Source: an uncultured bacterium
GTDB lineage: Bacteria; Bacteroidota; Bacteroidia; Bacteroidales; Bacteroidaceae
DNA length: 64,000 bases
Direction: 5' to 3'
NCBI GenBank assembly: GCA_905216025.1
Contig: CAJMSE010000004.1
Span: 62,001 to 126,000 of the forward strand
Each line of letters opens with the position of its first letter. The stretch's first letter is position 1. The notes below the pieces were generated by a model. It was not told where the DNA came from. It did no database searches and saw only the letters and a list, made by a program, of their open reading frames with translations. Position numbers and translations under genes: made by a program. Of the stretch, positions 7,831 to 17,738 are shown piece after piece.

Positions 7831-10518
7831 TCACCATGGTTTTGAGAACAGATTTTCGGTGAAGTTTCCGATAGTGTATATCGTGCTCTCGGTGAATCCG
7901 AGCGAGGTCACGCAGTTGTTGCCTTCGACGACGGTAGAGCCTCCGAATGCCGGATTGGCTGCCGTGCCTGCTCCCCAGATGTTGTGGAGCTCGATGCGGA
8001 AGTTGCCGTTACCCTCGATGTCGCCCGTGATGAGGTTTGACGCGATGAAGGGCACGTCGTGTCCGTCGTTGGTCACCGACACGAGGTCGGCGGCAAAGGC
8101 GGGGAAGAACGAGCGTATGCCCACTACGTCTACGAGGTTTACAGCGCCGTTGGCCGGTGTGCCGTCGCACTCCGATGCCTCGAGCTTCATGGCGAGGTTG
8201 CCTGCGTTCTCCACCTTATAGCGGAAGCCCTCGTGCGAAATCTTCAGCGCACCGGGATATTCCTTACCCCAGTTTCCGGGCTGGCTCCAGCCGGGATTGA
8301 GGCCCACGGCGGTCTGCTTGACGTTGAACGAGAGGTCCGTGTCGAGCGACACGACGGTGAACGTCACCTCGAACGTTGAGTTGAAGGCGAGCGCCGTCTC
8401 GGCCGTCGTCTCGCCGCCGCCGGGATGGAACGGGGTGTCGGCAAGGCCGTTAAAGCTCTCGTTGTGGCCGCGGCCCCAGATGTTGGCCATCTCCACGCGG
8501 AAGTTTCCGCCGCCTTCGATGTCGCCGTAGTAGAACTTGTTTGCGTCAAACTGCACCTCAGCACCGTCGGCCTTGATTGCATCTATCCTGACGAAGGCGT
8601 TGGGATAGGCCGTCGCGAAGTTCTCGATGTCGAGTATGTATACCTGTCCGTACTTACGCGGCTCGTTGGTGGTGAACGTCACGGTGTACGTGCCGGTCTT
8701 ACCGCCTGCCACCGTCGTAGTGGCCGATGCCCACGCGTCTGACGGTTCGCCGTCGGCACCCTGGCCGTAGCATGTCAGCTTGGCCCTGTACCCGTATTTC
8801 TCCTGCTGCGGAATCATGTTGACGCTCAGCAGGGCCGGACCCTGTGAGGGGTCTGTACGTATCAGTCCGAGCTGGAGCGTGCCATCGGTGAGCGAAAGGA
8901 TGCGTATGTCTGAAGAGAGGCTGCTCACGTAGCCGTCCGTATAGTTGGCCGGAGCGAGCACCTTGGCACCCTTCAGGGTGATGGTCTTCCGCTGCCCGTC
9001 GACGGTGTATGTGCCGTTCTCCTCGGTCTCGATGCCGTCGGCCGTGATGTGCTTCACGTTCACCGTGCCGTCTTCATTGAAGGTTATGGAGCCGCGGCAG
9101 TTCTTGGCGTCGCCGCCCACAGCCCACGAAGCGGTTGCGAAGTCGGCCTCCCACGCCCATGAGTCGCCCACGATGGGCTCGTGGTTGGTCACGGTTGCCC
9201 ATGAATCGTCAGTGCCGTAGAAGTATGTCGGACCGGGGAACACCTTGTATTCGCCGTCGTCAGTGAGGTCTATCTCCCATGTCTTGTAGAGCAGCGTCTT
9301 GTCGAAGGGCACGTTCTTGGCCACGGAAACGGGGCGTACCGAGAGTGCCTGATATACGGGAGTGGTGGAGCGGGCATGACCGGAGTTGCTGAAGAGGTAG
9401 CTCATGGCAAACTGCGGGTCGGAAGCATTGATTGAGCCTGAGAGGTAGCGGCCTTCTGCGGATGCGCCGGTCGTAAGGTCCTTGGTGCGCGATCCGGCTG
9501 CCGGCAGGAAGATGGAGTTGCCGTTCGGTCCGGTGAAGCGGTAGCCGGCCACGCCGTCTGTCTCGGTCCACTCTACGCGGCAGCAGCGGAAGAGCTCTTC
9601 AAACTCGCTGATGGTAGGCATCGTCGCCTTGCCGCCATAGACGCGGTTGGCCACGTCGGAGGCCGTGCGGTAGATGTCGCCGGAAGCATATCCGGCAACG
9701 TCGATGCCCGTGTTGTATCCTGTCATGTCGCCGAATCCGAAGTATCCGCCGACCTCTGTCTCTGTCGATGCGCCGAGATTGCAGCGTGCCCACTTCGTGG
9801 AGAGGCCGAGGTCTACGAACTCCTGGTTGACGTCAAACTCGCGGGATGCCGTGGTGAACGAGCGTGTCTCGCCGTAAACGACGCCTGCGCCGAGGTCGAG
9901 ATATGCCGCATAGTAATATGTGGTGGAGGGGATGAGTCCTCCGGCAGTCACGTCGAAGGCGTCGGCCGTGGTGCCCTTGACCCTCACTCCGGCACGCACG
10001 TTCTCATCGCCGGCAACGCCGGAGACCACGATGCCGCTCTCGGCATCGGAGGGATACTCCGTGAGGCTGCCGCCGAGCTTTGCCGAGTGGTCGGTGATGT
10101 CGGCGGCACCGCCGGTGACGGCCTTGGCATTTGTGAGGATAAGGCTCTTCACCTCGCCCGTATACGTGAGGCGGCCCTGCAGCGTGACGAAGGCCTGATA
10201 GTAGTAGACATCGTTCGGCTGGCCGCTGATGGCGGCGCTGAACTCCGCCGCACTGTTGCCGACGACGCGCTCGGTGAGCCGGTCGGCGGCCGTTCCGTAA
10301 TAGAATCCGGTCACGTATGCTCCGGCCGACTGGCTTTCCAGACCGCTCACCGTTCCGTGCATAAGGGCCGATGTGGCCGTGACGTCGGAAGAACCGGTAA
10401 CGACCGACCCGTCCTTCAGCAGCGGCGTGGTGCCGACGCTGAAATCGTCGTCACTGCACGCTGCGAACAACATGCCCGTGAAAAGGGCTATCATTCCTAA
10501 TAATATCTTGTTCTTCAT
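7831..10518 (-). CDS. Surface glycan-binding-type lipoprotein, multidomain
   Basis: An 895-aa lipoprotein: MKNKILLGMIALFTGMLFAAC is followed by SDDDFS, a surface-export-like run. Visible parts in order: two fibronectin-III-like segments (about 30-225), a FISUMP-type segment (about 226-405, FVDLGLSTKWARCNLGA to YQALSVRPV), a segment beginning LYKTWEIDL near 414 that looks like a small beta-barrel or binding module, and a duplicated C-terminal beta module. In the last, GDIEGGGNFRVEMANIWGRG near 666 is echoed by GDIEGNGNFRIELHNIWGAG near 836. The position after SusC/SusD matches the SusE/F or SGBP-B slot, so binding of the glycan at the surface is inferred. No catalytic motif was recognised. The FISUMP segment is unusual for a glycan-binding protein. 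Confidence 0.75.
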   Translation of the reverse strand: MKNKILLGMIALFTGMLFAACSDDDFSVGTTPLLKDGSVVTGSSDVTATSALMHGTVSGLESQSAGAYVTGFYYGTAADRLTERVVGNSAAEFSAAISGQPNDVYYYQAFVTLQGRLTYTGEVKSLILTNAKAVTGGAADITDHSAKLGGSLTEYPSDAESGIVVSGVAGDENVRAGVRVKGTTADAFDVTAGGLIPSTTYYYAAYLDLGAGVVYGETRSFTTASREFDVNQEFVDLGLSTKWARCNLGASTETEVGGYFGFGDMTGYNTGIDVAGYASGDIYRTASDVANRVYGGKATMPTISEFEELFRCCRVEWTETDGVAGYRFTGPNGNSIFLPAAGSRTKDLTTGASAEGRYLSGSINASDPQFAMSYLFSNSGHARSTTPVYQALSVRPVSVAKNVPFDKTLLYKTWEIDLTDDGEYKVFPGPTYFYGTDDSWATVTNHEPIVGDSWAWEADFATASWAVGGDAKNCRGSITFNEDGTVNVKHITADGIETEENGTYTVDGQRKTITLKGAKVLAPANYTDGYVSSLSSDIRILSLTDGTLQLGLIRTDPSQGPALLSVNMIPQQEKYGYRAKLTCYGQGADGEPSDAWASATTTVAGGKTGTYTVTFTTNEPRKYGQVYILDIENFATAYPNAFVRIDAIKADGAEVQFDANKFYYGDIEGGGNFRVEMANIWGRGHNESFNGLADTPFHPGGGETTAETALAFNSTFEVTFTVVSLDTDLSFNVKQTAVGLNPGWSQPGNWGKEYPGALKISHEGFRYKVENAGNLAMKLEASECDGTPANGAVNLVDVVGIRSFFPAFAADLVSVTNDGHDVPFIASNLITGDIEGNGNFRIELHNIWGAGTAANPAFGGSTVVEGNNCVTSLGFTESTIYTIGNFTENLFSKPW

Positions 10519-10539
10519 TGCTTTATTATCTTTGATGGG

Positions 10540-12546
10540 TTATTCTATTACACAGGAAACACTCTCGAACATGTCGGTATATTCGCCCTCGCCGTAGCCG
10601 TCGAACTGGATAGAGAGGTCGAGGCAGGTGTTCGTGAACTTCTGCGTGGCACCGGTGGTGTTCTTCAGCGTTACGGTGGTCTCGCCGCCGGTGTTCACCG
10701 TGACGGCATCGTCAAGGTCGAAGCATTCCGGCTCCCATGTCGTCTTGATGTTGTTGTCGATAAGGGCGCACTTCGGGGTCTGGCTCCAGGTGATGACGCC
10801 TTCCTTCAGCTTGAAGGTCACCTTGATGGTCTGATCTTTCTTCAGCTTCACGCTCGAGGCATCCTTGAAGATTCCGTTGCCGCCCTCGCCATAGTGATGG
10901 AAAGCCAAGCGCACACAGCCGTTCTCTGTCCATGTGATGCCCTCGTCGCCGTAGTTGCTGTTCAGGGGCACGACGGTCGGCCCGGTCTGGCCGCCGCTTA
11001 TCTGCTTGTACTTCAGCTTGGCCACGAGATAGGAGTCGGTGTTGCCGTTCTCATCCTTCGACGACGGCACGCCTATCGTCAGGCTCTCGCCCGGCTCGCA
11101 GGCCAGCACGGTAAACTCACGGCCGGTCACGCTGACAGTGCGGAATTCGTTGGAGGCCCTAAGTATGGTGACTTCCTGGTCGAAGACGAGCTTTCCGCCG
11201 CCGATGGTGACCTTGCCTTCTGCCGTCCCTGCGGTATAGTCATAGGTGCCGTCGGATGCCTTGGAGATGACGAGCTCGAAGTCGCCTATCTCGTCGCCGG
11301 CCTTCGGTGCCCAGTTGGCGGTGTAGTCGCCGCCAGTGACACTCTGCCATGCGGCGACACCGGGTGCGCCGTTCCACCACATCCAGTCGTAGGGCGTGTC
11401 CTCATCGATGGTGTATGTCATCTGGTTGCCCACGTATGTGACGCCGTCGGCCTCTATCGTGAACAGGTCGGTGGCGAGGTTGTCGAACTCGGGGAGCTTG
11501 GGCTCGGCCTTGTCTATCAGTCCGGCATCTTCCTTCGGGATACACCCGCCATGGGTCTTGATAACCTCTTCAGACACGAAGTTCCACACGATATACCAGT
11601 TTCCTTCGGAGTTCGTGCGCCTTGTAACGAGGCAGAGATAGTAGGGCGTGAGCTCAATTATCTGTATGTCCTGGGTGTAGTTGGCGCAGACGGCGTCAAA
11701 GCCTACGTTGTGCAGGGCGTAGCTGTCGCTGAACGAGATGGCGGGCTTGTCCTTGTCGGCCAGTGCCAGACTGAACTTGCCGGTCATCTCGACGCCTGTG
11801 CTGGCGCCCTTCGTCCCGCTCTCGCCGCGGTATACCTTGACCACACATCCGTTCTGTGCGTCCATGCTGAACTCCATGTAGGAATCCATGTAGGGATCTG
11901 TCTCGGGAATGAGCCACGACTGGAACCCGGGGTCCCAGTTAGGCGCCCAGTTATTGCGGCCGAAAGTGATGTCCTTGTATACGCCGTTCTTCTCGTCATC
12001 CTCGGTATATCCGGCGCCGTCGTTGTCCGGATCATACGGCGACATGTACATCACGGGACCCGTGCAGCCCAGCCCGTAGTCGGCATCGCAGGGATACCAC
12101 TTCTTGCTGACGCCCGATGCGAGCGTCGACGCGTCGGGCAGCGGGTCGCCACGATAGAAGTCCTTGTCGGCAAGGTAGAACCACTTGTCGTCGCTCAGCA
12201 GTCCAAAGTCGTTCTTGTCGAGTGTGAACTTATAAGGCTCGCCATAGACGGCACCCGACCGCGTGTCGGCGCCGAAAGTCACCTCATAGTCGCCTGCAAA
12301 CGGCAGCTCTATGGTAAGCTCTTTCTCCTGTGAGCGCCCGGTGGGAGTAATCCACAGCGGCGTGCATCCGCTTATCTTCGATTCAAGATGCACTTTGTTG
12401 CCGTCTACTGTCACGGTGTAGGCTTTCGGTGCCACAAGCTCGCCGGCAGAATACTGCGCTCCGCCGAGATCGTAGTCGTCCGGCGTACAGGCTCCAAGCA
12501 TCAGCACGGCACCTGCCACCATTGAATAAATATGATTGAGTTTCAT
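10540..12546 (-). CDS. SusE/SGBP-like lipoprotein
   Basis: A 668-aa lipoprotein (MVAGAVLMLGAC, then TPDDYD). Residues about 40-105 resemble a PKD/Ig-like domain (YTVTVDGNKVHLES to YEVTFGADT). The remainder has no family I recognise with certainty; it is rich in aromatic residues (WAPNWDPGFQSWLIPETDPY; DWMWWNGAPGVAAWQSV), which fits carbohydrate contact. It lies between SusD and the 895-aa lipoprotein with gaps of 47 and 21 bp, so it is part of the operon. A role as a second surface glycan-binding protein is inferred from position and the lipoprotein signal, not from a defined fold. Confidence 0.7.
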   Translation of the reverse strand: MKLNHIYSMVAGAVLMLGACTPDDYDLGGAQYSAGELVAPKAYTVTVDGNKVHLESKISGCTPLWITPTGRSQEKELTIELPFAGDYEVTFGADTRSGAVYGEPYKFTLDKNDFGLLSDDKWFYLADKDFYRGDPLPDASTLASGVSKKWYPCDADYGLGCTGPVMYMSPYDPDNDGAGYTEDDEKNGVYKDITFGRNNWAPNWDPGFQSWLIPETDPYMDSYMEFSMDAQNGCVVKVYRGESGTKGASTGVEMTGKFSLALADKDKPAISFSDSYALHNVGFDAVCANYTQDIQIIELTPYYLCLVTRRTNSEGNWYIVWNFVSEEVIKTHGGCIPKEDAGLIDKAEPKLPEFDNLATDLFTIEADGVTYVGNQMTYTIDEDTPYDWMWWNGAPGVAAWQSVTGGDYTANWAPKAGDEIGDFELVISKASDGTYDYTAGTAEGKVTIGGGKLVFDQEVTILRASNEFRTVSVTGREFTVLACEPGESLTIGVPSSKDENGNTDSYLVAKLKYKQISGGQTGPTVVPLNSNYGDEGITWTENGCVRLAFHHYGEGGNGIFKDASSVKLKKDQTIKVTFKLKEGVITWSQTPKCALIDNNIKTTWEPECFDLDDAVTVNTGGETTVTLKNTTGATQKFTNTCLDLSIQFDGYGEGEYTDMFESVSCVIE

Positions 12547-12593
12547 GTTATTCTTGTTTTATTTTATTGTTAATACCTGCATTATTCTCCGAT

Positions 12594-14255
12594 TCACCAT
12601 CCTGTGTTCTGCTCCAGCACTCCGTTGGAGAGCGTTATCTGGGTGTTGGGAATCTGCATCAGGCCCTTCTTCCTGTTGAAGTTCTCTACATTGAACCTGA
12701 CCGTGGCCTCCTGACCGCCGTTGAGCACGACGGCACCGTTCTGAGCCTCGGCAATGGCACGTCCGGCGTATGCTCCGTCTTTCTCATAGCGCATCAGGTC
12801 CCAATAGTGTATGCCCTCGAAGGCGAACTCGATGGCACGCTCGTTGCGTATGTTCTCGATGCTGTAAGACAGCGTCTCGCCCGGATATGAACGCTGGTGC
12901 ACGCGGTTGAGGCCGTCGGCTGTTCCCGTAAGCTCGGAGTGCATCAGCAGCACGTCGGCATAGCGCATCACCGTCCAGTCCTGATAGTAGCTCAGGTTCA
13001 TGTGGGCGATGCCGAGGTTGAAGCCTACCTCCTGACGCGTGCCGTCGGCAAAGCACATCGGAGCATACTTGCGGGTGTAGTAGCCCGTATACTCGTAGGT
13101 GTCGTTGACGTCTGCCTTGAAGCCTGCCTCATCGCAGCTCCACACGCACACGCTGAAGCGCGGGTCGTTCTTATACTTGTCTACGAAAGCCTTTGTCACC
13201 GAGCATGCGCCCCAGCCGCTGGCTATGCACTGGCTCGTGGCACAGAGGTTGCGCGGGCCGAGGTATACCTGGAACACGTTGCCGTCGGCATTGCCGTCAT
13301 AGTCGGATGTGGCGGCAAACTTGAGGTTCAGGATAATCTCCTTCGAGAAGTCGCTCTTCCAGCCTCCGTTATAGTATTTTCCCTTGTAGGTGGTCTCCCA
13401 TGCGTAGTCTTCGCCGCTCGATGCGTCCCTCGTGCATGCGGGCATGAACAGGTCGGCATAGTGCGGTTCGAGCTCGTAGCCGCCGTTCTCTATCACATCC
13501 TCGAGGGCATCGATGGCCTCCTGCTTGGTGCAGGCGGCACTCTCCGTTCCGTAGTAGCCTGTATAATAAAGGTACGCGCGTGCGAGGAGGGCCTCTGCGG
13601 CATACTTCGTTATACGGCCGTCATTGCTCTCACGGTCTGAAAGCGGGAACGCATCGGCCGGAATATTGGCGGCGGCATACTTCAAATCTTCAAATATCAG
13701 GCTGTATACCTCGGCTGCCGGAGTGCGCGCGATGTTGTCTTTCGACGGCGACTTGAGCAACGGCACGTCGCCGAACATGCGTGCGAGGTCGAAGTACAGG
13801 ATTGCGCGCAGCGCACGTGCCTGGCCGAGCACACGCCCCTTGTTGGCCTCAGAGCCCCACTCGGTGAAGTTCTCGTTGGCGATAATCTTGTTGCAGCGGA
13901 ATATTGCAGCGTAGTAGTTGGTCCAGTCGTTATTGAACAGGTTGTTGTATGACGGGGCGACAGACTGGTCGAACTGGTCTATCACGTTGTTGTTCTTGGC
14001 ATCGGAGAGTCCCAGTCCGGCGTGCGCCTGGTCTGAGGCGAACTCGGCCAGCAGATACATGCCTATATCCTCGCTGCTTATGGTGCGCTGCCATCCGTCA
14101 TAGCAGCCGACCAAAGCCAGCTCCACGGCTTCTACATTGCGGTAGGCGGTCTCCTCGTTCTGATCTGTCATGGACTCTGTGTCGAGCGAGCACGACGTCA
14201 CGGCAAGGGCCGACAGCGCCAAAGCGCCCGTTAAGAAAATATGTCTTGTCTTCAT
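12594..14255 (-). CDS. SusD/RagB family glycan-binding lipoprotein
   Basis: A 553-aa lipoprotein (LSALAVTSC, then SLDTES). It has the typical SusD N-terminus (TAYRNVEAVELALVGCYDGWQ), helical TPR-like segments (RALRAILYFDLARMFGDVPLL) and the C-terminal signature IRNERAIEFAFEGIHYWDLMRYEKDG. Its start lies 25 bp after the SusC stop. It would form the lid of the SusC transporter, and in a xyloglucan locus it corresponds to SGBP-A. Length and motifs are normal for the family. Confidence 0.93.
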   Translation of the reverse strand: MKTRHIFLTGALALSALAVTSCSLDTESMTDQNEETAYRNVEAVELALVGCYDGWQRTISSEDIGMYLLAEFASDQAHAGLGLSDAKNNNVIDQFDQSVAPSYNNLFNNDWTNYYAAIFRCNKIIANENFTEWGSEANKGRVLGQARALRAILYFDLARMFGDVPLLKSPSKDNIARTPAAEVYSLIFEDLKYAAANIPADAFPLSDRESNDGRITKYAAEALLARAYLYYTGYYGTESAACTKQEAIDALEDVIENGGYELEPHYADLFMPACTRDASSGEDYAWETTYKGKYYNGGWKSDFSKEIILNLKFAATSDYDGNADGNVFQVYLGPRNLCATSQCIASGWGACSVTKAFVDKYKNDPRFSVCVWSCDEAGFKADVNDTYEYTGYYTRKYAPMCFADGTRQEVGFNLGIAHMNLSYYQDWTVMRYADVLLMHSELTGTADGLNRVHQRSYPGETLSYSIENIRNERAIEFAFEGIHYWDLMRYEKDGAYAGRAIAEAQNGAVVLNGGQEATVRFNVENFNRKKGLMQIPNTQITLSNGVLEQNTGW

Positions 14256-14280
14256 ATTACGTTTCTTTTATATTATCAGG

Positions 14281-17200
14281 TTAAAATGCTATGTTCACGC
14301 CGACGATGAACGTGCGCGGATGCGGATAGTATCCCATGTCCACGCCCGACACCCATGTATGCGTCGTGGAGCCGTCGGGGTTGACGTGGTTGGCATCGGT
14401 ACCGTTGAAAGAGCCGATCTCCGGGTCCATGCCGTCATACTTTGTCAGCGTCAGCAGGTTCTGGGCCTGGACGTAAAGACGCAGTTTCGATATGCCCTTC
14501 CATGAGATGAGGCGCTTGAAGTCGTAGCCCAACGTAAGGTTCTGCAGGCGGATGTAGTCGCCGTCCTGCAGATAGAGGTCGGAGAATATCCAGTTGCCCA
14601 CATCGTTGTAGGTCACGCGCGGCATCTTGTTGCTTGTGCCCTCACCCGTCCAGCGGTTGAGAATCTGGCGGCTGTAGTTGCCCTGCGATGCGTTGGGGTC
14701 ACGGTATGACTGTGCAATCTTGAATCCGGCAGCGCCGGTGGCGTTCAGTCCGAGGTCAAAGCCCTTCCATCCTAATGTGATGTTGAAGCCGAACGTGTAT
14801 TTGGGAAGTCCGTTGCCGAGGTCTACCTTGTCGCTGGCATTGATGACGCCGTCGCGGTTGACGTCCACGAACTTCACGTCGCCGGGCTGCACGTTGGCCT
14901 GCAGCACGCCGTTACCGGCTGCTATCCAGTTGTCGATGTCCTGCTTGTTCTGGAATATGCCTGCCGTGCGGTAGCCCCAGAAGTAGCCGATGGCATGGCC
15001 GTTCTCTGCACGGTAGAACTCCTCGGCGTTCTGGTATATCTGGTTTGTATTGCCATGGATGATGCCGTCTTCCGTCGGGATGTTGCCCACCTCGTTGTGG
15101 TTGTACGAGAAGTTGGCGCCGACGCTGTATGTGAAGTCGCGGCCTATGTTGTCGTTCCATGTCAGTCCGAGCTCCACACCGGTGTTCTTCACGTCACCGC
15201 CGTTGACGACCGGACCGGCAGTTCCTGCCGTTGCCAATACGGGAGCGGGCACGAGCCAGTCCTTGGTGTTCTTTATATACCAGTCGGCGGTCAGCGAGAG
15301 GCGGCTGCTGAGGAAGCGGGCGTCGATACCAACGTTCACCTGCTCCGATGTCTCCCACTTCACGTCTTCATTGGCGAGGCGGCTCGGATATGCGCCGGTG
15401 TTCCATCCGTCCTTGCTGCCGTCCGTGCCGAAGTTGTAGTTGACATTCTTCATGGTGACGGGAGCGAGATACTGCCAGCAGTTGATGCTGGAGTTTCCGA
15501 CCTGTCCCCAGCTGACACGCACCTTGAGGAAGTCCATCCACGACTTCGTGGAGCTCATGAACTTCTCCTCGCTGATGGTCCATCCGGCGGATACTGACGG
15601 GAAATAGCCCCAGCGCTTGCCGGGAGCGAACTTGGAAGAACCGTCGGCACGCAGGGTGGCATTAATCATATAGCGGTCTTTCCACGCCCATCCGAGGCGG
15701 GCGAAGTACGACATGCCCTTGACATCGGGATAGGGAGCGCCCTTGACGTCCTTGTTGGCCGTTCCGTCAGTATTTGTCAGCCAGGCATGGTCCCAGTCGT
15801 TGAAACCGGGTATGATGCCCTTGTTGTAGCCTTCGGTGCTGACGCCGCTGTAGGAAGACCACTCCGAGCCCACGAGAGCCGATATGTCGTGGCCTCCCTT
15901 GACGGTGAAGTCGTACGAGAGGGTGTTTGTCCATACCATCGACATGCCGTGCCCGTTGCTCTGGCGCACGCTCTCCTCCGTGTTTCCGCCCTGCGGCGAG
16001 AAGCTGTAGGAAGGTGTGTACGAGCGGTAGTCGGAAGCGTTGTAGCTGATGCCGAACACGGTCTTGAACTTCAGGTTCTTCACCGGTTCCACCTGCATGT
16101 AGGCGTTGGCGTCGAGCGTTCCGCTCTTCGAACGGTTGAAGCGGTTTACCATCATGTTTCCGTAGGGGTTGCCGTCGTTGACGTTCCAGTCGGAACCCGA
16201 CGTGTTGTTATACTCTCCGTCAGGTCCGTAGACGGGGATGATTGGCGATGCGGAGAATGCCGAACGCAGGTTGTTGTTATAGATGTTGCCCGTGTTCATG
16301 TTGCGGCTGTCCTTCCAAGCGAAGCTCACATGCTCGCCGATGGTGATGAGACCGTCGTACATCTTGTGCTCCGAGTTGGCCCGGAAGTTATACCTTTTAT
16401 AATAAGAGACATCCTTGCCGCCTATCAGTCCGTCCTGTCCGGTGTATCCTCCGGATATCGCGTAGGTCGAAGTCTTCGAGCCGCCGGTGAACGAGATGTT
16501 GTGACTTGTGGTGAGCGCGCCGTCGTCGATGGCGTTGTCAATCCAGTCGGTGTCGTATATGTTGCCGTTGGCGTCGTGTATGGCGTCGAGCGAAGCCCAG
16601 TCGACGGGCGACATGCCGGAGTTGAGGCGTGCCTCATCCATGATTGTCATGTACTCCGATGCGCTGAGAGCCTTGAACTTGCGTGCCACGGTCTGCCACC
16701 CGAAATATCCGTCGTAGGATATCTTGCCCGTGCCTTCCTTACCGCTCTTCGTCGTCACGAGAATCACGCCGTTGGCGGCCTGAGCACCGTAGATGGCGGC
16801 AGAGGCTGCATCCTTGAGCACGTCGATGCGCTCGATGTCGGCAGGGTTGATGGTGGTGATGTCTCCGGCGATACCGTCGATGAGGTAGAGGGGCTGCGAG
16901 TTGCCCACGGTGCCGAGTCCGCGGATGGTGACGCTCATGGCGGCGCCGGGCTGTCCGGATGTCGAGACGATGTTGACACCCGGCGTCTGTCCCTGCATGG
17001 CTGCCAGCGGGTTGGTGGTGTTGAGCTTCTGGATGTCTTCACCCTTGAGCTGCATGGTGGCTCCGGTGACAAGTTTCTTCTTCATCGTGCCGTAACCGAT
17101 GACCACCACATCGTCCAGCATCTTGTTGTCGCCGCCGAGCTTGACGTCCATGACGGTCTGCCCCGTATACGTCAGCTCCTTCTTGAGATATCCGATATAG

Positions 17201-17457
17201 GAGAATACGATGACGTCTCCCTTTTTCAGACCGGTCAGTGTGTAGCTGCCGTTGAAGTCGGTCACGCTGCCCTTGGCCGTTCCCTTGACCACGGCACTGA
17301 CTCCTATCAGCGGTTCGCCGTCAGACTCGTCGGTCACCGTTCCCTTCAGCATACCGCTCTGTGCTGCGGCGCCTGCAGGAATAATGACAAGCATTAGCAT
17401 GAGGAAGAGACATCTGATGCTCTCCATCTGCTTAGATAGTTTTTTTCGCTTCATCAT
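14281..17457 (-). CDS. SusC/RagA family TonB-linked outer-membrane transporter
   Basis: A 1058-aa TonB-dependent transporter. After a signal peptide ending AAAQ there is a carboxypeptidase-like regulatory domain (GTVTDESDGEPLIGVSAVVKG), the TonB-box region DDVVVIGYGTMKKK, a plug domain (TPGVNIVSTSGQPG; RIDVLKDAASAAIYGAQAANG is the SusC signature), then a beta-barrel ending in an aromatic strand (TFIVGVNIAF). It is the first gene of the glycan operon, 281 bp downstream of the sensor gene, and pairs with the SusD that follows. It imports oligosaccharides released at the surface. Two adjacent ATGs occur at the start and the first was used. Confidence 0.95.
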   Translation of the reverse strand: MMKRKKLSKQMESIRCLFLMLMLVIIPAGAAAQSGMLKGTVTDESDGEPLIGVSAVVKGTAKGSVTDFNGSYTLTGLKKGDVIVFSYIGYLKKELTYTGQTVMDVKLGGDNKMLDDVVVIGYGTMKKKLVTGATMQLKGEDIQKLNTTNPLAAMQGQTPGVNIVSTSGQPGAAMSVTIRGLGTVGNSQPLYLIDGIAGDITTINPADIERIDVLKDAASAAIYGAQAANGVILVTTKSGKEGTGKISYDGYFGWQTVARKFKALSASEYMTIMDEARLNSGMSPVDWASLDAIHDANGNIYDTDWIDNAIDDGALTTSHNISFTGGSKTSTYAISGGYTGQDGLIGGKDVSYYKRYNFRANSEHKMYDGLITIGEHVSFAWKDSRNMNTGNIYNNNLRSAFSASPIIPVYGPDGEYNNTSGSDWNVNDGNPYGNMMVNRFNRSKSGTLDANAYMQVEPVKNLKFKTVFGISYNASDYRSYTPSYSFSPQGGNTEESVRQSNGHGMSMVWTNTLSYDFTVKGGHDISALVGSEWSSYSGVSTEGYNKGIIPGFNDWDHAWLTNTDGTANKDVKGAPYPDVKGMSYFARLGWAWKDRYMINATLRADGSSKFAPGKRWGYFPSVSAGWTISEEKFMSSTKSWMDFLKVRVSWGQVGNSSINCWQYLAPVTMKNVNYNFGTDGSKDGWNTGAYPSRLANEDVKWETSEQVNVGIDARFLSSRLSLTADWYIKNTKDWLVPAPVLATAGTAGPVVNGGDVKNTGVELGLTWNDNIGRDFTYSVGANFSYNHNEVGNIPTEDGIIHGNTNQIYQNAEEFYRAENGHAIGYFWGYRTAGIFQNKQDIDNWIAAGNGVLQANVQPGDVKFVDVNRDGVINASDKVDLGNGLPKYTFGFNITLGWKGFDLGLNATGAAGFKIAQSYRDPNASQGNYSRQILNRWTGEGTSNKMPRVTYNDVGNWIFSDLYLQDGDYIRLQNLTLGYDFKRLISWKGISKLRLYVQAQNLLTLTKYDGMDPEIGSFNGTDANHVNPDGSTTHTWVSGVDMGYYPHPRTFIVGVNIAF

Positions 17458-17541
17458 TTCACTTTTTTATGTTAGTAATTATTGTATGTGCTTTCACCCG
17501 CTTATATTAAATAAGGTAAAGATCTGTTATTGACTACGGTG

Positions 17542-17549
17542 CAAATTTA
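17542..17549 (-). promoter_or_regulatory. Probable -7 element of the SusC operon promoter
   Basis: The minus strand reads TAAATTTG, a match to the Bacteroidetes -7 consensus TAnnTTTG, about 85 bp upstream of the SusC start. A clear TTTG at the usual 19-22 bp upstream is not seen; only TTGC (17574-17577) lies near. A weak -33 box is common for promoters that need activation, as expected for a gene controlled by the adjacent hybrid sensor. The 17458-17738 gap holds no gene. Confidence 0.5.
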
Positions 17550-17738
17550 ACCTGAAAATATCATAAGCATAAGGCAATTTGTTACAAATATGGGCGTTTT
17601 TGTTATCCTGCGGAGAGAATAACAAAACGTCGCCTGCTCCTTCATAGTATGATGTTACATGTTGTATATCAGATTATTACGCCCGGACAACCAATCTACA
17701 GACTGACTGCCCGAGCGTAATAGGGCATTATAAATCAT

